This document shows, one piece after another, positions 17,205 through 26,876 of a DNA stretch of 64,000 nucleotides. Position 1 is the first letter of the stretch. Each line of letters opens with the position of its first letter. Both the position numbers and the translations under genes were made by a program. The stretch comes from UBA3210 sp048359995 (GTDB lineage Bacteria > Bacillota_I > Bacilli_A > RFN20 > CAG-449), in assembly GCA_048359995.1 (NCBI GenBank), contig DBGCPK010000010.1, forward strand, positions 1 to 64,000, written 5' to 3'. The notes under the pieces are model-generated. The model had not been told where the DNA came from, made no database searches, and saw only the letters and a list, made by a program, of their open reading frames with translations.

Positions 17205-20200
17205 ATTAATTAACTGGATGTATTTTACAAATACAACCATCGTTTCTAATGGAAATACCATTATTACCGGAATGAATGCATCTGGTAAGTCAACAATAGT
17301 TGATGCAATTCAACTTGCATTAATTGCAGATAAAAGAAAAGTAAAATTTAACAGTGCCGCTGACTCTGAAGGTAAAAGAGATGTTAAAAGCTACGTTCGC
17401 GGTGAGATTAATACTGAAGAAATATCATGTTTAAGACCTGGGGATGTTGTTTCTCACATTGTTTTAGAATTTCTTTCTGATAATGGGCCAGTAATCATGG
17501 GCGTGGTAATTGAATTAAATAATGGAATTGATGAAATGCACTTTTATAAAGCAAATAATGTTAGGGTTTCTGATCAATTTTATTTAGATGATGAAAATAA
17601 ACCTAATGATTTTGCTAAGCTAAAAAGTGCTTATGAAAAGTATTATGTTGAATTTGAATATTTAAGCGCGGTTGATTATCGTCGCGCGCTAGCTTCTCAA
17701 ATGGGAGTTGAAGAAAAATATTATGATAAGTATATATCTTTATTAATTGCCTCAATTGGTTTTAAATCGGTAAGTAAAGTTGATGACTTTATCAATAACT
17801 TCTTATTTTTAGAAGATAATATCGATGTTTCTGAATTAAGAGAAAATAATGCTAAACTAATTAGTTTAAAAGCATCCTTAGAAGAAAATAATTTGAAAGC
17901 AACAAAATGTCAAGAAATCATAGATTTATGCACAAAGTATAGTGAAATTGATATTAAAAATAATAAAAACGAGTTGTTAAAAAAGAAATATCAGCTTGAA
18001 AAGAACCGAAGTAATCTTGAAAAGCAAAAAAGAGAAAAAATAAAAGTTAATTCTTTGTACAATAAGAATGTTTCTGACATTGAATTATATAAAAAAGAAA
18101 AGCAAAACCTTGAAGATCAAAAAGAAGCTGCTCAATGTGATTTGGAAGATTCGGATAATAATCGCCAAATTAAAGAAGCAAAAAGGCAACTTCAAGAAAC
18201 TGAAAATGAACTTAATAAGAGTAAACTCATTTTGTCTTCCGTAGCGTCACAGATAAAAAATGTTTACGATACCGGTAAGCAATTAAATGATTTACTTGAA
18301 GGAAACAATAATACTTTTGAAAAAATATTAATTAAAATTGCAGATAACTTAAATACTCCAGAAAAGATTCCGCCTTATTTAAAAGATTTTGGTGAGTGTA
18401 TTGACTCAATTAAAGAAGAATATATTCAAAAAAAATTTGCCGACTCGCAAAAACTTATTGAAATAAATAAATCTATCAAAGAAACTAACTTAAATATTAA
18501 AAAATTAAGAAGTAATCAAAAAGTATTTAGATCTGACTTTAGTCAACTTATTAAATATCTAAAAGAACAATTATTTGATAAATTTGGTAAAGACATTGTA
18601 GTTAAACCATTATGTGACTATGGACAAATTTTAGATGAAGAATGGCGTAATGCAATCGAAGGCTATTTAAACACTCAGCGTCTAGCTTTAATTATTGAGC
18701 CAGATTATGTTTTAGATGCAGTTAAATTATACAAGTATTATTATACAAATATTGATTCAAATATTTCCTATGAAATTGTTGATACTACTAAATTGAATAT
18801 GGATTATCAAATCGATGAACAAACCCTCGCCTCTAAGGTTCGCTTTAGCAATAAATATGCTTCTGCTTACGCTCAATTTATACTAGGAAAAGTATATTGT
18901 GTTGACGATGAAGAACAACTTAATAAATATGAAGTTTCTATTACTAAAGACTGTATTAGATATAAAAATTTTACTTATGCAGCAATAAAACAAAACGTCT
19001 ATAAAAATCCCTTAATTGGAAATGGGGCAATTGAAGTTCAATTAAAAAAAGAAATCGAAAACTTACAATTACTTGAAAATCAAAGAATTCCAATAGATGA
19101 GTCACTTAATAAAGATGTTAAGATTATTGAACTTTGCCATCAAACTGATGCAAAAAGTATTGATATTGAAAGATTAAATCAATTTGAAACCGTTAAAACC
19201 TATCAACAAAAAATTAAGAATTTGACAAGTAAAATCAATAGACTTGAGCAAGTTCCTTCATTTGGTCGGCCATTTGAATTATCTCAAATTATTGATAATT
19301 TAAAATCTGAAATTGCTCGTCTTGATGAAAAAATTAATAAAGCAAATTATGATAAGGGGAGTAACGAAAATATACTGAGCAATATTGATAAATCAATTGA
19401 AAATTATCGCGCAGATGATACTAAATTAAAAAATGAATATAATGAACTATTTTCTAAAACAAGTAATGTGTCTCCAAATGATGAAATTTGGAGTGAAGAA
19501 GAGATTTTAAATTATGAAAATAATCAAGATGTAATCAATCGTAAGATCAATGAAAATAAAAATAACCTATATAAATTACATAACTCGATTGTAAAAAAGA
19601 AAACCGAATATAACCAGAAATACTTTTTCAATGCTGATTGTAGTTCTGATACAGCTGATGAATATCGTATTGAATTAAATAAAAAGATTGCTCTTGAAGG
19701 GAATGAACTAAGTGCTAGTGTACAAACTCTTCATAAAAAGAATATTACTATTTTCAAAAAAGAATTTATGTCTAAACTTAAGTGGAAATTTGATGATATG
19801 GATGACATAGTTGAAAGTTTAAATTTTAACCTTAGATCTAATCCATTTGATAAAGATCGATACTCTATTTCAGTTACTAAAACCGATGACCCTGAATTAA
19901 ATGCCTTATATGATATTATTAATTCTGATGATACATACGAAACCGGCTTATTTGAAACCGAAGAATCATCAAAGAATCGATTATTTTTAGATAACTTCTT
20001 TGAAAGAATGGCAACCCTTGACTCAAAAGATGAAATCGAAAGATTACAAGATTATCGTAAATATCGAAAATTTGATGTTATGATTCAATCAAATTATGAA
20101 GAAAACGGCGTATTAAAGCATAAAACTAGATATTTATCTCAAGTAAAAAAACAACAATCTGGTGGTGAAAATCAAGTACCATTTTACATTTTAGCAGCTG

Positions 20201-20460
20201 CTTCATTTCAGAATCTTATATCCAGAAAAAGAAAAGAAAATGATAGCGTTTCAATTGTTCTATTTGACGAAGTGTTTAACACTATGGATGCAAATAGAAT
20301 CGAGTCAATGTTAGGATTTTTTAAAAAATTAAATGTTCAAATTTTCATGGCTCTAACCGCTGAAAAGGTCCCAAATATGTGCAAATATATGGATACTACA
20401 AATGTTATTTTTAGAGATGGAAATAACGCCTTTGTAGAGGAGTTTACAAATGAAAAATAA
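17179..20460 (+). CDS. jetC: Wadjet protein JetC (MukB-like SMC ATPase)
   Basis: A 1093-residue SMC-type ATPase. Walker A is GMNASGKSTIVDAIQ (about residues 31-45). Long coiled coils (about 230-360 and 670-830) flank a central hinge-like region (about 460-600, including GYLNTQRLALIIEPDYVLDA). The ABC signature SGGENQVPFY is at about 994 and Walker B IVLFDEVFNTMDANR at about 1025. The head with SGGExQxPFY is characteristic of MukB/JetC-like SbcC relatives. JetC extrudes DNA loops by ATP hydrolysis and, with JetD, detects and cuts small circular DNA such as plasmids. All motifs are intact. Confidence 0.95.
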   Translation: MKKHLSKIKLINWMYFTNTTIVSNGNTIITGMNASGKSTIVDAIQLALIADKRKVKFNSAADSEGKRDVKSYVRGEINTEEISCLRPGDVVSHIVLEFLSDNGPVIMGVVIELNNGIDEMHFYKANNVRVSDQFYLDDENKPNDFAKLKSAYEKYYVEFEYLSAVDYRRALASQMGVEEKYYDKYISLLIASIGFKSVSKVDDFINNFLFLEDNIDVSELRENNAKLISLKASLEENNLKATKCQEIIDLCTKYSEIDIKNNKNELLKKKYQLEKNRSNLEKQKREKIKVNSLYNKNVSDIELYKKEKQNLEDQKEAAQCDLEDSDNNRQIKEAKRQLQETENELNKSKLILSSVASQIKNVYDTGKQLNDLLEGNNNTFEKILIKIADNLNTPEKIPPYLKDFGECIDSIKEEYIQKKFADSQKLIEINKSIKETNLNIKKLRSNQKVFRSDFSQLIKYLKEQLFDKFGKDIVVKPLCDYGQILDEEWRNAIEGYLNTQRLALIIEPDYVLDAVKLYKYYYTNIDSNISYEIVDTTKLNMDYQIDEQTLASKVRFSNKYASAYAQFILGKVYCVDDEEQLNKYEVSITKDCIRYKNFTYAAIKQNVYKNPLIGNGAIEVQLKKEIENLQLLENQRIPIDESLNKDVKIIELCHQTDAKSIDIERLNQFETVKTYQQKIKNLTSKINRLEQVPSFGRPFELSQIIDNLKSEIARLDEKINKANYDKGSNENILSNIDKSIENYRADDTKLKNEYNELFSKTSNVSPNDEIWSEEEILNYENNQDVINRKINENKNNLYKLHNSIVKKKTEYNQKYFFNADCSSDTADEYRIELNKKIALEGNELSASVQTLHKKNITIFKKEFMSKLKWKFDDMDDIVESLNFNLRSNPFDKDRYSISVTKTDDPELNALYDIINSDDTYETGLFETEESSKNRLFLDNFFERMATLDSKDEIERLQDYRKYRKFDVMIQSNYEENGVLKHKTRYLSQVKKQQSGGENQVPFYILAAASFQNLISRKRKENDSVSIVLFDEVFNTMDANRIESMLGFFKKLNVQIFMALTAEKVPNMCKYMDTTNVIFRDGNNAFVEEFTNEK

Positions 20461-21634
20461 TTACTATTATTATTTATTAAATATATTAATAAATAAATAT
20501 GAAAAAAGATTCTTTAACTATGCCCTTAACATTCGAAAGATAACGATCAAGTTTAATGAAAAAGAATTAAAAGATTATGTTAGTGATGGTAGCTATAAAT
20601 ACCGCTCTTCGATTGAAAATGCAGTGGAAGAATTAGTTAATCAGAATATCATTAAAGTAATCTATGAACGTGGCAAGGTTATCGACTATATTTTTCTTAA
20701 TATCGATCAAATAGATAAAGCTTACGAAGAATTAAATAAAGAAAACATTATCATTACTTGGCAAAACTACTTAAATGCCATTAATAATGGAACGTCAAAA
20801 CTATCAAAATCAATATTTTATAAAATAAACTCTATTTATAATAATCATCAAGGAATTAAAACCTATTTAAATGATTATAAAATCATTGAAACAATCATTC
20901 ACTGCATTGATGAATTAGAAAATAACCAAATTGATATATTATTACGAGATTTTAGTGTTAAAGTATTTGATGATAGTAAGTATCTAGAAAATAATTTATC
21001 TACGATCAGAAAATATTATAGGTTAGTGGGAATCGACAATGATGATGATAATGAAACTTTCTTAAAAAAAAGGCACATCTACAAAAATCCGATTTCAATA
21101 ATAATCAAAGGAAATGCATTGATTAAGGTAAATCAACAAGTTATCGATCTTAGTGCTTATAATTCCCCATTACATTTATATAAAGAAGGAATTGAAAACA
21201 TTACTTTTCTAAACATTTCAAATAATATCGTGACAACAATTGAGAATAAAACTACCTTTTTTGATTATCATGAGGATGGTTTAATTGTTTTTTTAGAAGG
21301 ATTTCCTAATTCAATGGCAATTAACTTACTAAAAAAAATCAATTCTAATCTATCGTCCATAAAATTTAATCATTTTGGAGATATTGATTTAGGCGGATTT
21401 AAAATTTTTAATTATTTATGTGAACAAACTAATATTTTATTTAATACGATCCATATGGATATTGATACTCTAAAAAAATATAAGAATAAACTGACAAGAG
21501 TTAAAGATAAATCATATTATCAAGAATTAAATTCCTTAAAATATTTAAAATATGTCGCAAGGTATAGTGATGTTATCGACTATATGATTGAAAATGAGGT
21601 TATTTTAGAAGAAGAAATACTATATGCGCAATAA
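20450..21634 (+). CDS. jetD: Wadjet nuclease JetD (TOPRIM, topoVI-like)
   Basis: A 394-residue protein overlapping jetC by 11 bases. The N-terminal half corresponds to the DUF3322-like arm. The C-terminal DUF2220/TOPRIM domain shows IVFLEGFPNSMAINLL (catalytic Glu, about residue 280) and HFGDIDLGGFKIFNYL (the D-x-D pair, about 308-322), as in topoisomerase VI/Spo11-type enzymes. JetD makes the double-strand cut after JetABC have extruded a circular plasmid. With all four genes intact and in the order A-B-C-D this should be an active system. Confidence 0.95.
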   Translation: MKNNYYYYLLNILINKYEKRFFNYALNIRKITIKFNEKELKDYVSDGSYKYRSSIENAVEELVNQNIIKVIYERGKVIDYIFLNIDQIDKAYEELNKENIIITWQNYLNAINNGTSKLSKSIFYKINSIYNNHQGIKTYLNDYKIIETIIHCIDELENNQIDILLRDFSVKVFDDSKYLENNLSTIRKYYRLVGIDNDDDNETFLKKRHIYKNPISIIIKGNALIKVNQQVIDLSAYNSPLHLYKEGIENITFLNISNNIVTTIENKTTFFDYHEDGLIVFLEGFPNSMAINLLKKINSNLSSIKFNHFGDIDLGGFKIFNYLCEQTNILFNTIHMDIDTLKKYKNKLTRVKDKSYYQELNSLKYLKYVARYSDVIDYMIENEVILEEEILYAQ

Positions 21635-22307
21635 CTTTTATTCTCTTAATTTCGATAATATTTTTATCAAAAATCAGACTTGGCGATAAACTCACTCAAA
21701 TCTAAGACCTTTTAACCTAAAGAATAAGGTGGGGAATGAAAAGTTTCTTTCTACAAAGAGACAATAACCAAAGCGTTGTATAGAGACACAAAAAGAAACA
21801 TCAAAAGCGGAGAATCAAAAAACGCAGTGGAAGAGTAAGCGATGAGGAGCTTACTCGTCTTTTGTATCATGACTTGGCACCTATGGGAGTGCAACAAGAA
21901 ATACCACGGAATTTCAAAGAAAAAGACGGAGATATTCATAGATAAAGCATTTCCTGAAGGAATTTTGTTAATCTAAAAAGTAAAAGCAACAAAAAGGTGC
22001 AAAATGAAAATGTTGCGAAATAAATGAATAAACAGAATAAACGCATCAATAAAATAAGCAAAAAATATATTGAGAGATCTAAAAGATAAAATGGCATTGA
22101 ATGGATGTATTTCTTATGAAATAAAGAAGGATATACACCAAAAAATATTATTTATCTAATGAAGTGTCTTGATGGAGTAATAATACAAAGATGATTGCAA
22201 TAATATTTTGTAGGTAAGGAAGAAAAACCTTAAGATGAGAATATAATATTTAAAAAGAAGAAATAAAAGCAATAGATATCCCTAGGGATATGAAAATTTT
22301 AAAATAA
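21635..22307. other. Gap after the Wadjet operon
   Basis: No intact gene. An inverted repeat (gagtaagc at 21833-21840, gcttactc at 21849-21856) followed by gtctttt might terminate transcription, though it lies 200 bases after jetD. Around it the plus strand gives short sensible runs (RNIKSGESKNAVEE in one frame, VSDEELTRLLYHDLAPMGVQ in another), which suggests a broken small gene of unknown family. The rest shows no recognisable feature. Confidence 0.4.
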
Positions 22308-22769
22308 TTAAAGTCCAGAAATATGTTTCAAAGTTTTTCTAACATCAAATGAATACTTTGGTGAATTATCAAATTGCAAAGGAATATCGTAATATGATTC
22401 TTTAGTATTGTTTTTAAATAAGAAGTTATTATATTTTGCATTCATGAGATCACAAAGTTTATCAAGAGAAGAAGTAGTAAATGTATTAGGCTTTTTATCT
22501 AATCTATCGGAAAAGTAATGAGAATTAATACATTCTTGTGAGTAGCTTAAGTAATCTTTATTAAACCAGTTTCTAATTGAATTATGATTTTTGATAAGAA
22601 GGTTATAAAGGACTTTATAATCATTATCTTGGGAATCTTTAGGAATGGAATCTAAAGTGTTGATATAAGCTTCAACATACGAATCAAAATGAGATAAATC
22701 ACCAAAGAATAATTTTTTCTCCAATAATTTTAGTAGCAATTCTTTGAACATGAAATTTATCTGGAACAT
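22308..22769 (-). CDS. Hypothetical protein, 153 residues
   Basis: The frame has high Asn, Lys, Asp and Ser content, no signal peptide and no membrane segment. It reads like a helical soluble protein (LLLKLLEKKLFFGDLSHFDS, then YNLLIKNHNSIRNWFNKDYL). No family was recognised. The start at 22769 has no strong Shine-Dalgarno, so it may be a fragment of a larger gene whose 5' end was lost at the junction with the AlkD fragment on the other strand. Confidence 0.45.
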   Translation of the reverse strand: MFQINFMFKELLLKLLEKKLFFGDLSHFDSYVEAYINTLDSIPKDSQDNDYKVLYNLLIKNHNSIRNWFNKDYLSYSQECINSHYFSDRLDKKPNTFTTSSLDKLCDLMNAKYNNFLFKNNTKESYYDIPLQFDNSPKYSFDVRKTLKHISGL

Positions 22770-22786
22770 AAACGGACGTTGAATTA

Positions 22787-22978
22787 TTGGAAAAAATCAT
22801 AATCAATTGTTTGGGAACGGGCGAATTCTTTGTGAATAAAGCCATTGGTTGGGCTTTAAGAGAATATTCAAAGACTAACTCCGATTGGGTGAAAAGCTTT
22901 ATTGATAAATATAAAAATCAAATGAATGATTTAAGTATCAAAGAAGCAAGCAAATATTTAAAAAATGACAATACTTAA
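22787..22978 (+). pseudogene. AlkD-like DNA alkylation repair protein, C-terminal fragment
   Basis: 63 codons containing GEFFVNKAIGWALREYSKTN, then WVKSFIDKYKNQM and LSIKEASKYL. These match the last HEAT-like repeats of AlkD DNA glycosylases (typically EFFINKAIGWALREYSKTNP and LSxREAxKxL). The remaining about 170 N-terminal residues are absent upstream, where the sequence changes at about 22770. The fragment has no function on its own and marks a recombination junction. Confidence 0.75.
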
Positions 22979-23440
22979 AGCGGTTTATCTCTGGAAAACG
23001 ATAAAGATATATCGATTCAATGATTTATCTGTTTTTTTGATATAATCAATCGGGAAAATAGATTTTTTATCAAGTGGACTAAAGCCGTAGTCAAAGCGTG
23101 CATTTAACTAGAATTCATGCTATAAAGTTTGTTTACTTAGACATAGACAATTATAGAAAGGGATAGACGAATATTGTCAATCCTCTTGTAAATAAAGAAA
23201 AATTAAAAATCGGTACTTCCAATCAGACTTTTTTGCGACGAAAGAATTTGATTGATTTATAGATTTAGAGTTTGCTTCGACAATGTATGCCTAATTCATG
23301 AAAAACATCAAATACTATAAATGGAAAAAGTTATACAGAAAAACTTTTGTTGATTTTTTAAAGTTGACGGCGATCGAGCCCGCCTTTATTGCATCGCGAA
23401 GAGAAAACGGGTAAAATGAAAATGACGAGGGAGGGCAAAT
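22979..23440. other. Gap at the accessory/core junction
   Basis: No gene is visible. Composition changes here: sequence up to about 23350 is AT-rich like the region to the left, and from about 23365 (gttgacggcgatcgagcccg) it becomes GC-richer like the core genes. The last bases hold the site gagggagg before the ZIP transporter start. No tRNA or clear repeat marks the junction. Confidence 0.5.
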
Positions 23441-24217
23441 ATGGAGATATTTCTTGGATTGACAATTCCTTTCTTGGGAACGACATTAGGCGCTTTGATG
23501 GTCTTTTTCATCAGAAAGCAGATTCATCCGAAAGTTGAGAAACTCCTGTTGGGATTTGCCGCAGGAGTGATGATTGCCGCTTCCGTCTGGTCTCTGATTA
23601 TTCCTTCGATCGAAATGGTCGAATCCGATAAAGGTATCGCTTTTCTTCCGGCGGCTGTCGGATTTATGGCCGGCGTACTCTTTTTGCTTTTATTGGATTC
23701 CGTAATTCCTCATCTGCATTTGGGAAGCGATCAACCGGAGGGCGTTCACTCGAATTTCAAAAAGAAGACCATGATGGTCTTTGCCGTTACATTGCACAAT
23801 ATCCCCGAAGGAATGGCTGTCGGTGTGATTTTAGCCGGCGCAATTTCCGGAGAAACCACGATCACCCTTACTTCGGCAATGGCTCTTTCCATAGGAATTG
23901 CCATTCAGAATTTTCCGGAAGGAGCGATCGTTTCTATGCCTTTGGCATTGGAAGGAAAAAGCCGACCAAAAGCTTTTTTGAGCGGTGTTTTTTCGGGTAT
24001 CGTCGAACCTGTTGCCGGTCTATTAACTATTCTGCTATCCCAATTTATGATTCCGATTTTACCTTATCTTCTTGCTTTTGCCGCGGGGGCAATGATCTAC
24101 GTCGTCGTCGAAGAACTGATTCCGGAATCTCAAAACGGCGCGCACAGCAATATTGCGACGATCGGCGTCGCCGTCGGGTTTGTATTGATGATGATTCTCG
24201 ATGTCGCTCTCGGATAA
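23441..24217 (+). CDS. ZIP family divalent metal transporter
   Basis: A 258-residue membrane protein with about eight transmembrane segments. The two ZIP signature helices carry metal-binding His/Glu: HNIPEGMAVGV (TM4, about residues 129-139) and QNFPEGAIVSMPL (TM5, about 169-181). Family members (ZupT, ZIP) import zinc, iron or manganese. A His in the TM3-TM4 loop region (PHLHLG, about 90-95) may bind metal. It has a good start (gagggagggcaaat). It is the first core-type gene after the accessory region. Confidence 0.9.
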   Translation: MEIFLGLTIPFLGTTLGALMVFFIRKQIHPKVEKLLLGFAAGVMIAASVWSLIIPSIEMVESDKGIAFLPAAVGFMAGVLFLLLLDSVIPHLHLGSDQPEGVHSNFKKKTMMVFAVTLHNIPEGMAVGVILAGAISGETTITLTSAMALSIGIAIQNFPEGAIVSMPLALEGKSRPKAFLSGVFSGIVEPVAGLLTILLSQFMIPILPYLLAFAAGAMIYVVVEELIPESQNGAHSNIATIGVAVGFVLMMILDVALG

Positions 24218-24298
24218 CTTCAAAGTGAGAATATTGACTCCGAAACTTAACAAACTCGGGATTTTAACGTATAATTGAAACTGGTGAGGAACAAGAAT

Positions 24299-25276
24299 AT
24301 GCAGAATCAACGCGACGCTTTAAAAGTAACGATCGTCGGATGCGGAAGATGGGGGAGTTTCATCGGCTGGTATCTCGATCGTATCGGTCATCGGGTAACC
24401 CTTTACGGCCTTGAAGACGCGCCGAGTTTTTCTCGGTTGGTGAAAGAGAGAAAGAACGAATATATCGAACTGCCCGATTCAATCGGACTGACGACCGATA
24501 TCGCGACGACAAAAGATTCCGATGTGATCGTAATTTCCGTCAATTCACAGAATTTAAGAAGCGTTGCTTGCCAGTTCAAAGCAGTCGGCGTGGAAAATAA
24601 GACGATCGTTCTTTGTATGAAAGGGATCGAAATCGAAACCGGGAAAAGATTGAGCGAAATCGTTGAGGAGACCGTTTCTCCGACAAACCGGATTGCGGTT
24701 TGGATCGGTCCGGGACACGTTCAGTCTTTTTATCGCGGCATTCCTAACTGCATGGTGATCGACAGCAAAGACGGAGAGACCAAAGATTTTATCATTCAGC
24801 GCTTTTCCGGCGATCTGATTCGTTTTTATTACGGGAACGACTTGATCGGAAATGAAATCGGCGCGGCGTCTAAAAATGTCATCGGCATCGCCGCGGGGAT
24901 GCTCGACGGATTCGGATTGACTTCTTTAAAAGGGGCCTTGATGGCTCGTGGAACTCGGGAGATTTCCCGCTTGATCAAGGCATTGGGAGGAAACGAATTG
25001 TCCGCGTACGGATTATGTCATTTAGGCGATTACGAAGCGACGATTTTTTCTTCTTATTCTCACAATCGGCAATTCGGGGAATCTTTTGTGAAAAAGGAAA
25101 CGTATTCGCTTCTCGCAGAAGGCTACTATACCGCGAAAGCGCTGATGCTTTTAGGTGAAAAAACGGGTGTGGAATTGCCGATTTGCCGTGCGGTTTACGA
25201 TATTCTCTATCACGATGCCGATCCGAAAGAAACGATGAACGGCCTTTTCAAAAGAAGTTTAAAAGAAGAATTTTAA
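24299..25276 (+). CDS. gpsA: Glycerol-3-phosphate dehydrogenase (NAD(P)+)-like protein
   Basis: About 325 residues. The ATG at 24299 is chosen because ggtgagg precedes it; an in-frame TTG at 24275 has no site. The Rossmann fold opens with VTIVGCGRWGSFIGWYLDRI (GxGxxG). Further family marks are SVNSQNLRS, KGIEIETGKRLSE, GPGHVQSF, the catalytic Lys in SKNVIGIAAGMLDGFG, and GDYEATIFSSYSHNRQFGE. It makes sn-glycerol-3-phosphate for phospholipid synthesis. Some canonical positions differ (GPGH where GPSF/A is usual; GDYEAT for GDLxLT), so it is a divergent GpsA or a close relative. Confidence 0.8.
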   Translation: MQNQRDALKVTIVGCGRWGSFIGWYLDRIGHRVTLYGLEDAPSFSRLVKERKNEYIELPDSIGLTTDIATTKDSDVIVISVNSQNLRSVACQFKAVGVENKTIVLCMKGIEIETGKRLSEIVEETVSPTNRIAVWIGPGHVQSFYRGIPNCMVIDSKDGETKDFIIQRFSGDLIRFYYGNDLIGNEIGAASKNVIGIAAGMLDGFGLTSLKGALMARGTREISRLIKALGGNELSAYGLCHLGDYEATIFSSYSHNRQFGESFVKKETYSLLAEGYYTAKALMLLGEKTGVELPICRAVYDILYHDADPKETMNGLFKRSLKEEF

Positions 25277-25286
25277 CGATACAAAA

Positions 25287-25718
25287 ATGAACAAGAAAAC
25301 GCAGAGAAAAATCGAGAGACAAATCAAAAAAACGCACCCTTTGACCAAAGCGGTCGTCGCTTTGTGTTTTATGGCTTCTCTGGCAGGAACTTTTTTTGTC
25401 AGTTGGTCGATGCAGAAAGACGATTGTTTTGTCCTTCTTGGCGAATCGATTGTAACGATGAATGTCGGAGGAAATTATGTCGAGCCGGAACGAAAGGAAG
25501 CGGTCAAATGCGTGTTTTTCGGAAAGGACGTTTCGTCTTCGGTTCGGATTAACGAAGAAGAAACTACGTACGATCCGGTGCTTTCTCCGAAGACGGAAGG
25601 AACGTATTATATCGTATACGAAACGGATAATTTCAAATATTCCGGAATCCTGCGCATAAGGACGATAAAAGTCAGCGCGGTGGATACGAATGAAGACGGG
25701 ATCGGTGAAGAAGAATGA
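25287..25718 (+). CDS. Membrane-anchored protein with DUF5011/Ig-like domain
   Basis: A 143-residue protein with a short basic N-terminus, one transmembrane segment (about residues 20-40) and an external part. The external part VLLGESIVTMNVGGNYVEP, then DVSSSVRINEEETTYDP and GTYYIVYET has the pattern of the DUF5011 Ig-like domain found in surface proteins of Bacillota. No catalytic motif. Its stop overlaps the start of the metallo-beta-lactamase gene by four bases, so the two are co-translated and may form a surface pair. Function is unknown. Confidence 0.65.
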   Translation: MNKKTQRKIERQIKKTHPLTKAVVALCFMASLAGTFFVSWSMQKDDCFVLLGESIVTMNVGGNYVEPERKEAVKCVFFGKDVSSSVRINEEETTYDPVLSPKTEGTYYIVYETDNFKYSGILRIRTIKVSAVDTNEDGIGEEE

Positions 25719-26845
25719 AAAAGGCGAAGAAAAAGAGCAGATTTTCTCTTGGAAAGACATTGGGATTGTCGTTAGTCGGCGCACTTCTCGGTGGCTTATT
25801 GGGTGTCGGATCTTCGGTAACCTACGCTCTGATCGACGTAAAAACCGATGAAAAAAAGATGAACTCGGTTACCGGAGTCGTTTATGACGATTTTCAGATT
25901 CACTTTATGGAATTGGGGAACATCTACGCCGGAGATTCGATTTATATCAAGGCAGGAGAAAACGACATTCTGATCGACGCGGGATCGCGTGCTTCTTCAA
26001 AGACGACGATCAAGAGTTATGTCGATCGTTATTGCGAAGACGGGAAGTTGGAATATGTGATTGCTACACACGCACATCAGGATCACATCGCTGCATTCGG
26101 TTGTGCCGACGGAATTTTTTATTCTTATGAAATCGGGACGATCATCGACTTTCCTTTGACGAATTCCAAAACGAGTACGTATCAAGCTTATCGTGAAGCG
26201 AAAGAGTATGCAATTGCTCGCGGTGCGGTCAATTATTCCGCATTGGATTGCTGGAACGAAATCGGCGGAGCGAAAAGAACTTATGCGCTCGGAGAAAACA
26301 TTACGATGCAGATTCTCTACAATACGTATTATGAAACGGCGACGACAAACGAAAACGATTATTCGGTTTGTCTGCTTTTGACTTGCGGAGAGTATAAATT
26401 TTTGCTGACCGGAGATCTCGAAGCAAAGGGAGAGGAATATTTTGTCGAATATAATAAGGAAACGATCAAGGATTGCACGCTTTTCAAGGCGGGGCACCAT
26501 GGATCGTATACCGCTTCCGGCGAAAAACTTTTGGAAACCGTCCGCCCGGAAATCTCGGTTTGCACTTGCGTATGCGGTTCGACCGAATATACGAAAAACA
26601 ACATGAACACGTTTCCGTCTCAGGCGTATATCGATCGTATCAGCGCCTATACGTCTCAAGTTTACGTTACCAGCCTCTGCACCGATTACGAAAGTGGAGA
26701 CTATACTTCGATGAACGGAGATATCATCGTCAGCAGCGATTCCGCGAACGTCGGCATAGCCTGCTCGAAAGATACAACACCACTTAAAGATACTTCGTGG
26801 TTTAGGGAAAACCGTACCTGTCCTTCGGCTTGGTTGAACGGGTAG
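25715..26845 (+). CDS. Membrane-anchored ComEC/Rec2-like metallo-beta-lactamase fold hydrolase
   Basis: A 376-residue protein. An N-terminal membrane anchor (about residues 10-38, TLGLSLVGALLGGLLGVGSS) is followed by an MBL domain: ligand motif THAHQDHIAAFG (about 120-131), LLTGDLEAKGEEYF (about 226-239), and FKAGHHGSYTASGEKLL (about 257-273). This set is that of the ComEC C-terminal nuclease-like domain, but ComEC's channel domain is absent. Such stand-alone proteins are often called 'ComEC family competence protein' or MBL fold hydrolase. The substrate is unknown and may be extracellular nucleic acid. It overlaps the Ig-like gene upstream. Confidence 0.8.
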   Translation: MKKAKKKSRFSLGKTLGLSLVGALLGGLLGVGSSVTYALIDVKTDEKKMNSVTGVVYDDFQIHFMELGNIYAGDSIYIKAGENDILIDAGSRASSKTTIKSYVDRYCEDGKLEYVIATHAHQDHIAAFGCADGIFYSYEIGTIIDFPLTNSKTSTYQAYREAKEYAIARGAVNYSALDCWNEIGGAKRTYALGENITMQILYNTYYETATTNENDYSVCLLLTCGEYKFLLTGDLEAKGEEYFVEYNKETIKDCTLFKAGHHGSYTASGEKLLETVRPEISVCTCVCGSTEYTKNNMNTFPSQAYIDRISAYTSQVYVTSLCTDYESGDYTSMNGDIIVSSDSANVGIACSKDTTPLKDTSWFRENRTCPSAWLNG

Positions 26846-26876
26846 TGACGGAGAGACATCAAAAACGGAGGTTAAT

